Shown here in pieces: positions 1-8,507 of a DNA stretch of 64,000 nt. This DNA is from Streptomyces akebiae (GTDB lineage Bacteria; Actinomycetota; Actinomycetes; Streptomycetales; Streptomycetaceae). Every line of letters starts with the position of its first letter. Within the stretch, counting starts at the first letter, position 1. The notes below the pieces were generated by a model. The model was not told where the DNA came from. It ran no database searches and worked only from the letters and a program-made list of their open reading frames with translations. The stretch spans positions 4,402,001 to 4,466,000 of the forward strand of contig NZ_CP080647.1 in NCBI RefSeq assembly GCF_019599145.1, written 5' to 3'. A program made the translations under genes and the position numbers.

Positions 1-38
1 TAGGAGGGTTGTCAGACCCCCCTGTCACACTCGCACCC

Positions 39-1745
39 ATGACCGACCGGTGGGTGCTCGCGACGGCCGAGGACGGGGGTGTGGAGGTCGCCCCGCTCGG
101 GCCCGACGGCCTGCTCGCGGGGGCCGTGACCTGGGAGCCCGATCTCGCCGAGGCGGTGCGGCGGCGGGGGCCGCAGGTGGGGCGGTGGGTGTGGCGGGCC
201 ACCGGGGAGGTGTATCCGCGGCTGCTCGCCACGGGGGTGCGAGTCGAGCGGTGCTATGACATCGAGGACGCCGAGAGCCTGCTCCTGGGGCACGAGGGGC
301 GTCTCGGTGAACCCCGCTCCGCCGCCGCCGCTCTCGCCCGTCTGCGCAACGCACCCGTCCCGCCGGATCCGCCCCTCCGCTCCGCAGACACCGGCGCCCA
401 GCCTTCCCTGTTCGAGCCCCGCCCCGTCCACGTCCCCCTCACCGACCTCGTCGAGGTGTACGCGGACCAGCAGCGACGGCACGACGCCACCGCCCACCCG
501 GACCGGATGCGGCTGCTGACCGCCGCCGAGTCGGCCGGGATGCTCGTCGCCGCCGAGCTGAACCGGGCGGGGCTGCCCTGGCGGGCCGATGTCCATCGCG
601 ACGTGCTGCACGAGATGCTCGGCGAGCGGTACGCGGGCGGGGGCGAGCCGCGCCGGCTCGCCGAACTCGCCGAGGAGGTGTCGCACGCGTTCGGGCGGCG
701 GGTGCGGCCCGATCTCCCCGCGGACGTCGTCAAGGCCTTCGCCCAGGCCGGCATCCGGATCCGCTCCACCCGGCGCTGGGAGATCGAGAGCCTCGACCAC
801 CCCGCCGTGAAGCCCCTCCTGGAGTACAAGCGGCTGTACCGCATCTGGGTCGCCCACGGCTGGTCCTGGCTGCAGGACTGGGTCCGGGACGGCCGCTTCC
901 GGCCCGAGTTCCTCGCGCACGGCACGGTCACCGGGCGGTGGGCCACCAACGGCGGGGGCGCCCTCCAGATCCCCAAGGTGATCCGCCGCGCCTGTGTCGC
1001 CGACCCCGGCTGGCGGCTCGTCGTCGCCGACGCCGACCAGATGGAACCCCGGGTGCTGGCAGCCATCTCCCGTGACCCCGGGCTGATGGAGGTCGCGGGC
1101 CGCCCCACCGATCTCTACCAGTCCGTCTCCGACCGCGCCTTCTCCGGAAACCGCGAGCACGCCAAACTCGCCGTGCTCGGTGCGGTGTACGGGCAGACGT
1201 CCGGGGACGGGCTCAAGAATCTCGCCGCGCTGCGCCGGCGGTTCCCGCGTGCGGTGCAGTACGTCGACGACGCGGCCCGCGCGGGCGAGGAGGGCCGGCT
1301 CGTACGGACCTGGCTCGGGCGTACGTGTCCACCGGCGGCCGGTGCCTCCGACGACGCCGGCGAGGAGGCAGGCCTCCCGCAGGACGACGGTGACCGGGAC
1401 GCCCGGGAGCGCGGGCAGGGCGACGAATGGGTACCCGGGTACGCGTCCACCAACTCCCGGGCCCGGGGCCGCTTCGCCCGCAACTTCGTCGTCCAGGGCA
1501 GCGCCGCCGACTGGACCCTGCTCCTCCTCGCGGCCCTCCGCCGCGCCCTCGACGGCATGGCGGCCGAGCTGGTCTTCTTCCAGCACGACGAGGTGATCGT
1601 GCACTGTCCCGAGCGGGAGGCGGAGGCCGTGGTGGCGGCGATCCGCGAGGCGTCGGAGCTGTCGGGGCGCCTGGCGTTCGGGGAGACGCCGGTGCGGTTT
1701 CCGTTCACCACGGCGGTGGTCGAGTGTTATGCGGACGCGAAGTGA
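39..1745 (+). CDS. Family A (PolA-like) DNA polymerase without 5' nuclease domain
   Basis: Template-directed DNA synthesis. The C-terminal half carries the three family A palm motifs: motif A around residues 330-336 (VVADADQMEPR, metal-binding Asp), motif B around 375-385 (KLAVLGAVYGQ, with the O-helix Lys and YG), and motif C around 515-521 (QHDEVIV, catalytic Asp). At about 568 aa it is much shorter than DNA polymerase I and has no 5'-3' nuclease domain; the N-terminal 200 residues occupy the place of the 3'-5' exonuclease fold, but I see no clear DEDD carboxylates. An acidic, low-complexity insert lies near residues 430-465. A TTG at 9 gives ten more residues, but the GGAGGG at 3-8 touches it with no spacer, so I prefer the ATG at 39, which opens with the usual MTDRW-type start. 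Streptomyces genomes carry such a second polA-like gene, often annotated as bifunctional exonuclease/polymerase; exonuclease activity is uncertain. Confidence 0.85.
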   Translation: MTDRWVLATAEDGGVEVAPLGPDGLLAGAVTWEPDLAEAVRRRGPQVGRWVWRATGEVYPRLLATGVRVERCYDIEDAESLLLGHEGRLGEPRSAAAALARLRNAPVPPDPPLRSADTGAQPSLFEPRPVHVPLTDLVEVYADQQRRHDATAHPDRMRLLTAAESAGMLVAAELNRAGLPWRADVHRDVLHEMLGERYAGGGEPRRLAELAEEVSHAFGRRVRPDLPADVVKAFAQAGIRIRSTRRWEIESLDHPAVKPLLEYKRLYRIWVAHGWSWLQDWVRDGRFRPEFLAHGTVTGRWATNGGGALQIPKVIRRACVADPGWRLVVADADQMEPRVLAAISRDPGLMEVAGRPTDLYQSVSDRAFSGNREHAKLAVLGAVYGQTSGDGLKNLAALRRRFPRAVQYVDDAARAGEEGRLVRTWLGRTCPPAAGASDDAGEEAGLPQDDGDRDARERGQGDEWVPGYASTNSRARGRFARNFVVQGSAADWTLLLLAALRRALDGMAAELVFFQHDEVIVHCPEREAEAVVAAIREASELSGRLAFGETPVRFPFTTAVVECYADAK

Positions 1746-2022
1746 GCACGATCGACCGAGGTACAGCGGTGCCGGCTCATGGGCGCGGGTTGCAGGGAAA
1801 TGGTCGCTCCGTTCCCCCGCGCTCGTGCGTTTGTGGTGATCGGCGAACTCGATACTCCATGACCACCGGGAGCCGTACCTTCGCGTGAAGCTGCTGGTTC
1901 CGGTGCGAGTCACCATCACGGCCGACAGGCCCCGACCAGGTGCACCGGACCGACCGCGAGAACGACAAAGCCCTTGCTTTGAAGGCACGGTGACAGATCG
2001 TCAGCCAAAGCCAAGTGATCGT

Positions 2023-2051
2023 TTGACACTTCAAGCATCAATGCGTAATTG
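2023..2051 (+). promoter_or_regulatory. Candidate sigma70/HrdB-type promoter
   Basis: TTGACA at 2023-2028, a 17-nt spacer and TAATTG at 2046-2051. The -35 is a perfect consensus and the -10 is a fair match. A start near 2058 would give a leader of about 140 nt for the secreted-protein gene. Confidence 0.45.
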
Positions 2052-2160
2052 TTTTCCTCACTTCCTCGATAACACCGAGGGAGCCCATGCGTGGGCCATT
2101 CGGCAGCGCCTACCCCTGCTTATCCGGCCCACATAACGCCGCCACCCCCACAGAAAACGA

Positions 2161-2178
2161 TCCTGGATATATCCAGGA
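2161..2178. promoter_or_regulatory. Perfect 18-bp palindrome overlapping the ribosome binding site
   Basis: TCCTGGATATATCCAGGA is its own reverse complement. Its 3' end (AGGA, 2175-2178) runs into AGGAGAGAGG, the only Shine-Dalgarno-like sequence before the ATG at 2196. It could be an operator for a dimeric repressor or an RNA hairpin that sequesters the ribosome binding site; sequence alone cannot separate these. Confidence 0.55.
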
Positions 2179-2195
2179 GAGAGGCGTGTAATCAA

Positions 2196-2579
2196 ATGGC
2201 GAAGATATTGCGCACGATTTCGGCAGTCGCTCTCACCACTGTCAGCATCACCGGCCTGGCCCTGTCCGGAACGGCCCAGGCCGCGACGTACCCGTCGGTC
2301 AAGGTCAAGGTCTGCAACTCGACGGACAGGGACCGCGTGTACCAGATCGAGGGGCTGAACCAGGACAACGCATGGACGACCTACTACGAGGGTGACACCA
2401 TCAAGGCGAACGGCGGCTGCCACACCGCCAGTTGGTGGTGGAAGACCGGCCAGAACGTGAGGATCAGCACCTTCCCCACCCGCTGGGACCCCGACACGGA
2501 CAGGTGGACCGGCCGTGGCTACGTCCTTCCGGCGGATGCGAAGAACGGCAGTACACGAACCGCCACGGTCGAGTGGTAG
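2196..2579 (+). CDS. Small secreted protein, unknown function
   Basis: The 127-aa product starts with a Sec-type signal peptide: MAKILRT, a hydrophobic core (AVALTTVSITGLALSG) and a typical TAQA|A cleavage site near residue 30. The mature part of about 97 aa is polar and rich in Trp, Tyr and Thr, and has two cysteines (VCNSTDR and GGCHTAS) that could form one disulfide. I recognise no enzymatic motif; small beta-rich secreted proteins of this kind are common in Streptomyces. The ATG at 2196 was chosen because the signal peptide begins there and AGGAGAGAGG lies just upstream; the same frame is open further upstream but that part is not protein-like. The gene stands alone, with a palindrome over its ribosome binding site and a structured terminator region after it. 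Confidence 0.7.
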   Translation: MAKILRTISAVALTTVSITGLALSGTAQAATYPSVKVKVCNSTDRDRVYQIEGLNQDNAWTTYYEGDTIKANGGCHTASWWWKTGQNVRISTFPTRWDPDTDRWTGRGYVLPADAKNGSTRTATVEW

Positions 2580-2628
2580 AGAACAGAACCACATGGCGTA
2601 GTCGGTAGGTAATCCGACCCGTGCACAG

Positions 2629-2695
2629 CCAGGGCACGGTCCTGCCGGACGCGGCGCGGATCAGCAGGCCGCGCTCCGGCCGGCCCGTGCCCTGG
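2629..2695. terminator. Large nested hairpin between convergent genes
   Basis: Outer arms CCAGGGCACG (2629-2638) and CGTGCCCTGG (2686-2695) pair perfectly and enclose a second pairing (CCGGA-CGCGGC with GCCGCG-CTCCGG). It lies between the convergent secreted-protein and AfsR-like genes, so it probably works as a bidirectional terminator. Confidence 0.5.
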
Positions 2696-2736
2696 CGATC
2701 CGCCGCGCCCGGGCTGGTCAACCACTTCCCGCGCCC

Positions 2737-5700
2737 CTACACAGCGCGGTCCTTCAGTAGTTCTCTCAGCTCCACCGCCACCGTCGAGTCCGTGCCGTCG
2801 AGGATCGACTGTGCGCGCTCCCATTCGCGGTACGCCTCCTGCGTACGGCCCCCGGCCCGCAGCAGCAGCCCCCGCTGGTGCCGGGCCAGGCCCACGGCGT
2901 ACTGGTCGGCGCGGCGCTCGGCGAGATCGAGGAGGACGGCGCACTCCTGGGCCGCGCGGTCCGGGTGGCCGAGTTCGCGCAGGGCCCGGACCAGGCCGAG
3001 CCGGGACTTGGACTCGCCCTGCCAGTCCTCGTCGTCACCGAGGATGCGCAGGCTCTGCTCGAAGTTGCGTACGGCGGCGGCCGGTTCACCGAGGCGGAGG
3101 TGCGCGTAGCCGATGTTGCAGTGCGCGGTGTGCCGTACGACGAGACTGTCGGCGATCTCGCCCAGCGCCAGGCTCCGTTCGTGGTGGGCGATGGCGGCGC
3201 GCGCGTCGGTGTGCTTGTACAGGTTGCCGAGGTGGCTGAAGGTCACCGCCTCGCCGTAGGGGTCGCCGAGTTGCCGGGAGAGCTCCAGGCTCTGCCGGAG
3301 CGTCTCCTCGCTCTCCTCGTACCGGCCGAGGCTCTCCAGTACGAGCCCCCGGTTGTTCAGGCAGCGCCGTACGCACGACACCACTCCGAGGCGGCGCCAC
3401 AGCTTCAGGCCCTCGTCGTTGAGGGCGAGCGCCTCCGAGGCCCGGCCGGACATGAAGTGCAGTCCCGCGCGGTCGGTGAGGGCGAACGCCTCCGCCTCGT
3501 CGTCGCCGAGGGACCGCGCCACGTTCAGCGCGTGCCCACCGAGCACGTCCAGCTCGGCGAGCCGGCCGCCCCGGTGCAGATAGGGGAAGAGGTGACGGAC
3601 CAGGGTGGGGACGAGTGCCGCCGCGCCCGTCCCGGCCGTGCCCTCGGTGCGGCCGTCACCGTCGCCGTGGTCGCGGGCGCAGCGATCCACCAGGGCGACG
3701 ATGGTGGGGAGTTCGCGGTCTCCCCAGGCGAAGGCCTCCTCGGCGGAGGTGAAGGGCGGTTCCGTGGGCGGGCGTTCCTCGGGGGATTCCGCAGCCGGGG
3801 CCGCGCCCGCCGGCTCGGACGTCGCCGGCCTCGTGCGGAGGCGTTCGTCGCGCTCGTACCCCGGTGGCAGCATCACCAGCAGGCTCTGCCGGGCGCGACC
3901 GGTGTACCAGCGCAGGGCTCGCTCCACGGCCGCGGCGGTCTCGGTGGCGGTGGCCGAGTCGGCGAGTTCACGGGCGAAGTGACGTACGAGGTCGTGGGGG
4001 ACGTACCGGCCGTACGTCGTCTCCTCCAGGAGGGCCACGTCGACGAGGCGGTCGAGGGCGGCCTCGGCGCGGGACTCGTCGGTGCCGGTGAGGCGGGCGA
4101 GGAGGGGTGCGCCGTAGGCGGGCAGGTCGAGGGCGCCGATGCGGCGGAGGGCGTGGGCAGCGTCCCGGTCGGCCTCGCGGTCGGAGGCGCGCAGGGCCTC
4201 GTGGGCGACGGCGAGGGAGCGGCGGACGCTCAGGTCGTCGTATTCGAGGTGCCGCAACCTCCCTTCGGTGGCGGCCAGTTGCCCTGCCAGCGCGTCCGGG
4301 GTGAGGGCGCGCCGGGCGGCGAGGCGGGCCGCGACGACGCGGAGGGCGAGCGGGAGGCGGCCGGTGAGTTCGACGAGGGGGTGCGCGGCGTCCAGACCCG
4401 CCGCGCGGCCCGAGGCGGCCCGCAGCAGGGCCGCGCTCTCGGCGTCCGACAGCGGGGCGAGCGGGAAGCGGTGGGCGCCGTCCAGCGCGGTGAGCGGCGA
4501 ACGGCTCGTCACGATGACCGCGCAGCCGGGGCCCGCCGGGAGCAGGGGGCGTACCTGGGCGGCGTTCGCGGCGTCGTCCAGGACCATCAGGGTCCGGGTG
4601 GGGGCGAGGGTCGAGCGGAGCAACGCGGCCGCCGCGTCCGGGTGTTCGGGGATGCGTCGGGGGGCGGTGCCGAGGTCGCGCAGGAGGGCGGCGAGGGCCT
4701 GGGCGGGGGTGAGGGGGGTCATGCCCGGGGTGGCGCCGTGGAGGTTGATGTACAGCTGGCCGTCGGGGAAGTGTTCGGCGAGTTCGTGGGCGAGGTGGAG
4801 GGCGAGGGCGCTCTTGCCGACGCCGGCCATGCCGCTGATGACCGCCGTCGGCGAGGCGGGGCGCCTCTGAACTCGGGGGAGACTGCGCGTCGGCGGGTGC
4901 GGGCTCGTTGTGGCTGGTCGCGCAGTTCCCCGCGACCCTGGCGGGGTGGGGGCGAAGGTCTCGTCACCTGCGTCCCCGGCCAACTCCTGCCGCAGCTCCG
5001 CCAGTACCTCTGACCTGCCAGTGAAATAGGCCGGGGGTGGCGGAAGTTGGGCCGGGCGGGGCGGCGGCTCCTCGGCAGGGAGGTCGGGTGGTGTCGGGCG
5101 GGGCTCGGAGGGCTGTTCGCGCAGGATCTCCACGTGGGCGTCGCGTACGGCGTGGCCCGGCTCCACGCCGAGTTCGTCGAGGAGGCGGGCGCGGAGGTCG
5201 CGGTGCACGGCGAGGGCCTCGGCCTGGCGGCCCGTGCGGTGCAGGACGAGCATGAGGAGGCGGTGGAAGGCCTCGCGCAGGGGGTGCTCGGCCACGAGGG
5301 CGGCGAGTTCGGGGGCGAGCGCGCCGAGCGCGTGCGCCCCGGCGGGTTCCGCCTCCGCCCTGCCGGGTTCCGCCCCGCCGGGTCCCGCCCTGTCGGCCGC
5401 GAGGTGGAGTTCGGCGTCGTAGCGTCGCTCCAGGAGCAACAGCCGTGCCTCCTCCAGGCGTTGGACGAAGGCCTGGGCACGGAACTCCTCGACCGGCAGA
5501 CCGCCGAGCGGCTTCCCCCGCCAGAGGGCGAGCGCGGCGGTGGACTCGCGTACGGTCCGGGCCCAGTCGCGTTCGGCGTGGGCGGTGCGGGCGGCACGGG
5601 CGTGGCTCTCGAAGACGCGGACGTCCAACTCGCCCTCGTCCACCCGCAGCAGATAACCGGGCGGGATCGCGCGCAACCGCTCGGGGTCGTCCAACAGCCT

Positions 5701-6021
5701 GCGCAGCCGGGTCACATGGTTCTGCAGGGAGGCCTGTGCGGAGGGCGGTGGCGCCGCGTCCCACAGCACGTCCTTCAGGGTGTCGACGGAGACGACCCGC
5801 CCGGGTTCGAGGAGCAGTGCGACGAACAGGGCGCGCATCTTGCCGCTGCCGACGGACCGTACGCCGCCACCGGAGCCGCCGATCGTGCGGCCCCCGCCGC
5901 CACCGGCCGCACGGCCGCCGCCGGAACCCGCGGCGCCCCCGGCTACTTCGGTGTCATCCGCGCCCCCGGCCCCGTACAGAACCGGCGGACCGAGCAGTCC
6001 GAACCGCAGCCCGTCCCGCAT
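2737..6021 (-). CDS. AfsR/SARP-family regulator (winged helix-BTAD-NB-ARC-TPR)
   Basis: A large (1094 aa) cytoplasmic transcription factor of the AfsR type. In order: an OmpR-like winged helix (about 1-110, ending ASLQNHVTRLRRLL), a bacterial transcriptional activation domain (about 115-295), a Pro-rich linker (about 300-395), a STAND/NB-ARC ATPase with P-loop GMAGVGKSA near 396-404 and Walker B TLMVLDDA, and C-terminal tetratricopeptide repeats (about 800-1090). Known members activate antibiotic or developmental genes and couple ATP hydrolysis to DNA binding. Two oddities: a Gly/Ala-rich insertion of about 45 residues splits the first winged-helix strands, and residues about 363-377 are encoded by a dispersed genomic repeat (4891-4934). 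The gene is monocistronic, and no biosynthetic cluster is directly adjacent, so its target is not evident. Confidence 0.9.
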   Translation of the reverse strand: MRDGLRFGLLGPPVLYGAGGADDTEVAGGAAGSGGGRAAGGGGGRTIGGSGGGVRSVGSGKMRALFVALLLEPGRVVSVDTLKDVLWDAAPPPSAQASLQNHVTRLRRLLDDPERLRAIPPGYLLRVDEGELDVRVFESHARAARTAHAERDWARTVRESTAALALWRGKPLGGLPVEEFRAQAFVQRLEEARLLLLERRYDAELHLAADRAGPGGAEPGRAEAEPAGAHALGALAPELAALVAEHPLREAFHRLLMLVLHRTGRQAEALAVHRDLRARLLDELGVEPGHAVRDAHVEILREQPSEPRPTPPDLPAEEPPPRPAQLPPPPAYFTGRSEVLAELRQELAGDAGDETFAPTPPGSRGTARPATTSPHPPTRSLPRVQRRPASPTAVISGMAGVGKSALALHLAHELAEHFPDGQLYINLHGATPGMTPLTPAQALAALLRDLGTAPRRIPEHPDAAAALLRSTLAPTRTLMVLDDAANAAQVRPLLPAGPGCAVIVTSRSPLTALDGAHRFPLAPLSDAESAALLRAASGRAAGLDAAHPLVELTGRLPLALRVVAARLAARRALTPDALAGQLAATEGRLRHLEYDDLSVRRSLAVAHEALRASDREADRDAAHALRRIGALDLPAYGAPLLARLTGTDESRAEAALDRLVDVALLEETTYGRYVPHDLVRHFARELADSATATETAAAVERALRWYTGRARQSLLVMLPPGYERDERLRTRPATSEPAGAAPAAESPEERPPTEPPFTSAEEAFAWGDRELPTIVALVDRCARDHGDGDGRTEGTAGTGAAALVPTLVRHLFPYLHRGGRLAELDVLGGHALNVARSLGDDEAEAFALTDRAGLHFMSGRASEALALNDEGLKLWRRLGVVSCVRRCLNNRGLVLESLGRYEESEETLRQSLELSRQLGDPYGEAVTFSHLGNLYKHTDARAAIAHHERSLALGEIADSLVVRHTAHCNIGYAHLRLGEPAAAVRNFEQSLRILGDDEDWQGESKSRLGLVRALRELGHPDRAAQECAVLLDLAERRADQYAVGLARHQRGLLLRAGGRTQEAYREWERAQSILDGTDSTVAVELRELLKDRAV
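4891..4934 (-). repeat. Dispersed Streptomyces repeat, copy A, inside the AfsR-like gene
   Basis: A 44-bp segment that matches 50666-50709 at about 40 of 44 positions when read on the minus strand; both contain GGGGAACTGCGCGA. This sequence type is familiar from Streptomyces intergenic regions. Here it is translated in frame as part of the Pro/Thr/Arg-rich linker between BTAD and NB-ARC. Confidence 0.75.
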
Positions 6022-6386
6022 AGAACCCGTCCGCTGCCTTTCCGCACCGTCGTTCCGGGCCTACCCCGCGGCGACCTGCCGCCGCCTCCCGTACGGCTCC
6101 TCGTGGAACCGTTGGGCTCATGTTAGCGATCCGTTGGCGGGACCTGATGTGATCACTTCATCGGATCCGGCGGCGACGGCGCACGCGTGAGACGCGTAGC
6201 TCGGGGGAGTGCCGCCGCCGCTGCCGGATCCCGGAACCGCACAAAGCGCTGTGCCCCGGTCGGCGGGGGTGAACGACCGGGGCACTCGTGTGTGCGGGAT
6301 GTGGCGTGGGACGGCCCTACGGGATCGACGGTCGGCTGTGCGCCACGGGATCGACGGGCGGCTCCGCCCACAGAATCGGCGCGGCC
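6022..6386. other. Intergenic region upstream of the AfsR-like gene
   Basis: It contains an imperfect GC-rich hairpin (about 6164-6231), the terminator at 6251-6285, and short imperfect direct repeats (ACGGGATCGACGG-type and ACAGAATCGG-type) between 6320 and 6395. I see no gene. The promoter of the AfsR-like gene should lie near 6030-6150. Confidence 0.4.
6251..6285 (-). terminator. Hairpin terminator downstream of the glycosyltransferase
   Basis: An 11-bp perfect stem, GTGCCCCGGTC paired with GACCGGGGCAC, with a 13-nt loop, about 100 nt after the stop of the minus-strand glycosyltransferase gene. There is no T tract, as is usual for Streptomyces. Confidence 0.5.
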
Positions 6387-7286
6387 CTACAGAATCGGTG
6401 GGCGCCCGAGTCGCGTCAGGCGCCAGACGGTCCGCCAGCTCATGGACCGACGCTCGCCGCCCGACTCGCGCCAGCCCTCCACGAAGCCGCTGAACCAGGC
6501 CTTCAGACCGCCCACCGAGCGCATCCGCAGCAGGGTGATGAGGACCCACACGCCCAGGTGGACGGGGACGAGGGGGAGCGGGAGGCGGCGGCGGGCGAGC
6601 CAGACGCGGTTGCGGGCGTTGACGCGGTAGTAGATGGCGTGCCGGGCGGGTGAGGTCTTCGGGTGCTGGAGGAGCAGTTCGGGGGCGTACAGCACGGTCC
6701 AGCCGGCGTCGAGCGCCCGCCACGCCAGGTCGGTCTCCTCGTGCGCGAAGAAGAACTCGGCGGCCCAGTCGCCCGTCTCGCCGAGCATGGCCATGGAGAG
6801 GGCGTGCCCGCCGCCGAGGAACCCGGTGACCGGACCGCCGCGCATCGGGTCCTTCGCGCCCACCCTCGGCACATGCCGCCGCTGGGTCTCGCCGTGCTCG
6901 TCGGCGATCCGGAACCCGACGATGCCGAGGCGCGGGTCGGCCGCGTACAAGTCCCGTACGCGGCGCAGCACATCGGCGTCGACGAGCAGCCCGTCGTCGT
7001 CCAGTTCGACGACGACGTCGACGTCACCGAAAGCGCGCAGCCGCTCCAGCGCGACGTTCCGGCCGCCGGGGCAGCCGAGGTTCTCGTCCACCTCGATGAG
7101 GGTGACCTCGCCGGGCAGGTCCAGCCGTTCGGCGAACTCGGGGAGGGGGCAGCCGTTCCCCACGATCACGATGCGTTCGGGGGCGACATCCTGCTTGGCC
7201 ACGGAGGCGAGCAGCGCGTCCACCTCCGCGGGCCGATTGCCCATCGTCACCACGGCGACAGCGACCCGAGGCCCGGCCTCCACCAC
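6387..7286 (-). CDS. Family 2 glycosyltransferase
   Basis: Transfers a sugar from a nucleotide-activated donor; the acceptor is unknown. The 299-aa protein opens with the GT-A fold signature (VAVAVVTMGNRPAEVDALL), followed by GCPGGRNVALE and the metal/nucleotide-binding DxD-like cluster VVELDDDG near residue 95. A later FFAHEETDLAWRA motif matches the ExDL region of rhamnosyl/GT2 enzymes. The C-terminal part (VYYRVNARNRVWLARR-like, then a short hydrophobic stretch and an amphipathic tail) is typical of GT2 enzymes associated with the membrane and cell-surface polysaccharide. Translation starts at GTG. It is a single gene, divergent from the DUF6000-like gene, with a hairpin after it. Confidence 0.85.
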   Translation of the reverse strand: MVEAGPRVAVAVVTMGNRPAEVDALLASVAKQDVAPERIVIVGNGCPLPEFAERLDLPGEVTLIEVDENLGCPGGRNVALERLRAFGDVDVVVELDDDGLLVDADVLRRVRDLYAADPRLGIVGFRIADEHGETQRRHVPRVGAKDPMRGGPVTGFLGGGHALSMAMLGETGDWAAEFFFAHEETDLAWRALDAGWTVLYAPELLLQHPKTSPARHAIYYRVNARNRVWLARRRLPLPLVPVHLGVWVLITLLRMRSVGGLKAWFSGFVEGWRESGGERRSMSWRTVWRLTRLGRPPIL

Positions 7287-7671
7287 GACACCAACCCCAT
7301 TCCGTCCACGGACCGCCGACGACGACCGGCGCGGCCGACGAACCGTCGACCCGGATCCCGTCCTCCACCGACTGTTTACGGCCGGGATGCTAGTCGTTCA
7401 CGCCGGAGACTTCGCATCGACTCCTCGACTTCGCTGTTCAGGCCCTTCGCCGTCCCGCCGCGCGGCCAGCGCCACTCCACCGACTCCGTTCGTCCCCCGC
7501 GCACTTGATTACGGATCAGGCCCATCGCCGATGCCGATCATTCTCGGCCGTTTCCGCCCTGCACGACCGTTTCCGCCCCTGCACGACCGTTTCCCCCTGC
7601 GACCGTCTGCACGGCACTCACCGCGTTCACGGCCTTCTCCGGAGCCGGCGGCCTGGATCTACGCTTCCGGC
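7287..7671. other. Divergent intergenic region with short direct repeats
   Basis: 385 bp between the glycosyltransferase (-) and the DUF6000-like gene (+). It holds two near-identical copies of CCTGCACGACCGTTTCC (about 7556-7592) followed by a partial third (CTGCGACCGT). No gene or clear promoter was seen. Confidence 0.35.
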
Positions 7672-8364
7672 ATGGTGGAGCGGAGATCGCGGAGAGAGCT
7701 GCGCGGGTCGCGGGTGTGGCGCGTGCCGGCCATGACGCCGGAGGAGGCGGCCCGGTGGAACGCTGTCAAGCGGTACGTCCAGCCGCGCGCCGACCGGCGG
7801 AGCATCGGCCGGTACGGGGAACTGCTGAGCGGCCGGTTCCTGCGGTTCGAGGGGGCCACCCGGAGGCGGTTCCTGCACCCTCTGCTCGCCGACGCCGCGT
7901 CCATCACGGACACCGACCTGGACGCCCTGCTCTTCGAGGGCTGGCGGCCCCGTCTCACCGCCGCGTGGCTGATCGGCATATCCCGGCGGACCTCCTACCG
8001 TCCCCGCCTCGGTGAACTGCTGCTGGCCGACGAGACGGTGTACGCGGGCCTGGGCTACTGCTTCGCCCTGGCCCGTTTCGGCACCGACGAGGACGCGGAG
8101 ATCCTCGCCGCCTACCTGAACCGGTATCTGCCCCGCACCGACCTCCGCTACGACCAGCCCGTGGCCTTGGGGGCCCTCCTGTACGTCGACAGCCGTCTGG
8201 GCACGGCACACGCGGCGCCCTTTGCCGCGCCCGGCGGCCCCTACCAACGCTGGGTGGACACCGTCGTCCACGAGTCGGACCGCCCCGCGTACGCCCCCGA
8301 CCGGGAGCTCACGGGCATGACCCGCCTCTGCGACTTCGCCGACGGCTGGACCACGCCTGACTGA
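7672..8364 (+). CDS. DUF6000-like protein
   Basis: A 230-aa soluble protein with no signal peptide or membrane segment. The central part (RYVQPRADRRSIGRY, then FLHPLLADAA, WLIGISRRTSYRPRLGELLLA, and CFALARFGTDEDAEILAAYLNRYLP) is helical and reads like the DUF6000 family of actinobacterial proteins: a HEAT-like body in which an Arg-rich segment precedes an acidic helix. No function has been assigned to the family that I can name. The ATG at 7672 has a poor ribosome binding site; the ATG at 7732 (MTPEEAARW) is an alternative start with equally poor context. Its neighbours give no functional hint. Confidence 0.6.
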   Translation: MVERRSRRELRGSRVWRVPAMTPEEAARWNAVKRYVQPRADRRSIGRYGELLSGRFLRFEGATRRRFLHPLLADAASITDTDLDALLFEGWRPRLTAAWLIGISRRTSYRPRLGELLLADETVYAGLGYCFALARFGTDEDAEILAAYLNRYLPRTDLRYDQPVALGALLYVDSRLGTAHAAPFAAPGGPYQRWVDTVVHESDRPAYAPDRELTGMTRLCDFADGWTTPD

Positions 8365-8507
8365 GGTGACGACTTCCTCGACGGCGGCACCGCGTCGCCC
8401 GGCTGAGGTGACGGGCGACCGAGGACGACTCCGGTGGACAGGTGCGAGCGGACCGGGGCAGTCGCGGCTCTGGTGGGGGTGTTGTTCCTCGGCTAGGGTC
8501 CCGCCCC

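Larger units (their letters stand above)
1746..2195 (+). other. 450-bp intergenic region with leader of the secreted-protein gene
   Basis: No convincing gene is present. The first 230 bp are ordinary GC-rich spacer. From about 1980 the composition becomes AT-richer and holds a sigma70-like promoter (2023-2051), a small CCTCG/CGAGG hairpin near 2064-2080 and the perfect palindrome at 2161-2178. It is read here as the promoter and 5' leader of the gene starting at 2196. Confidence 0.5.

Noticed and set aside
9..38. TTG start for the polA-like gene
   Set aside because: The GGAGGG touches the TTG with no spacer and the extra residues are not family-like; the ATG at 39 fits better, though not proven.
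12..1988. Long open frame on the minus strand opposite the polymerase (over 650 codons)
   Set aside because: Antisense shadow caused by high GC: composition is Arg/Gly/Pro-rich without any motif, while the plus strand carries all polymerase motifs.
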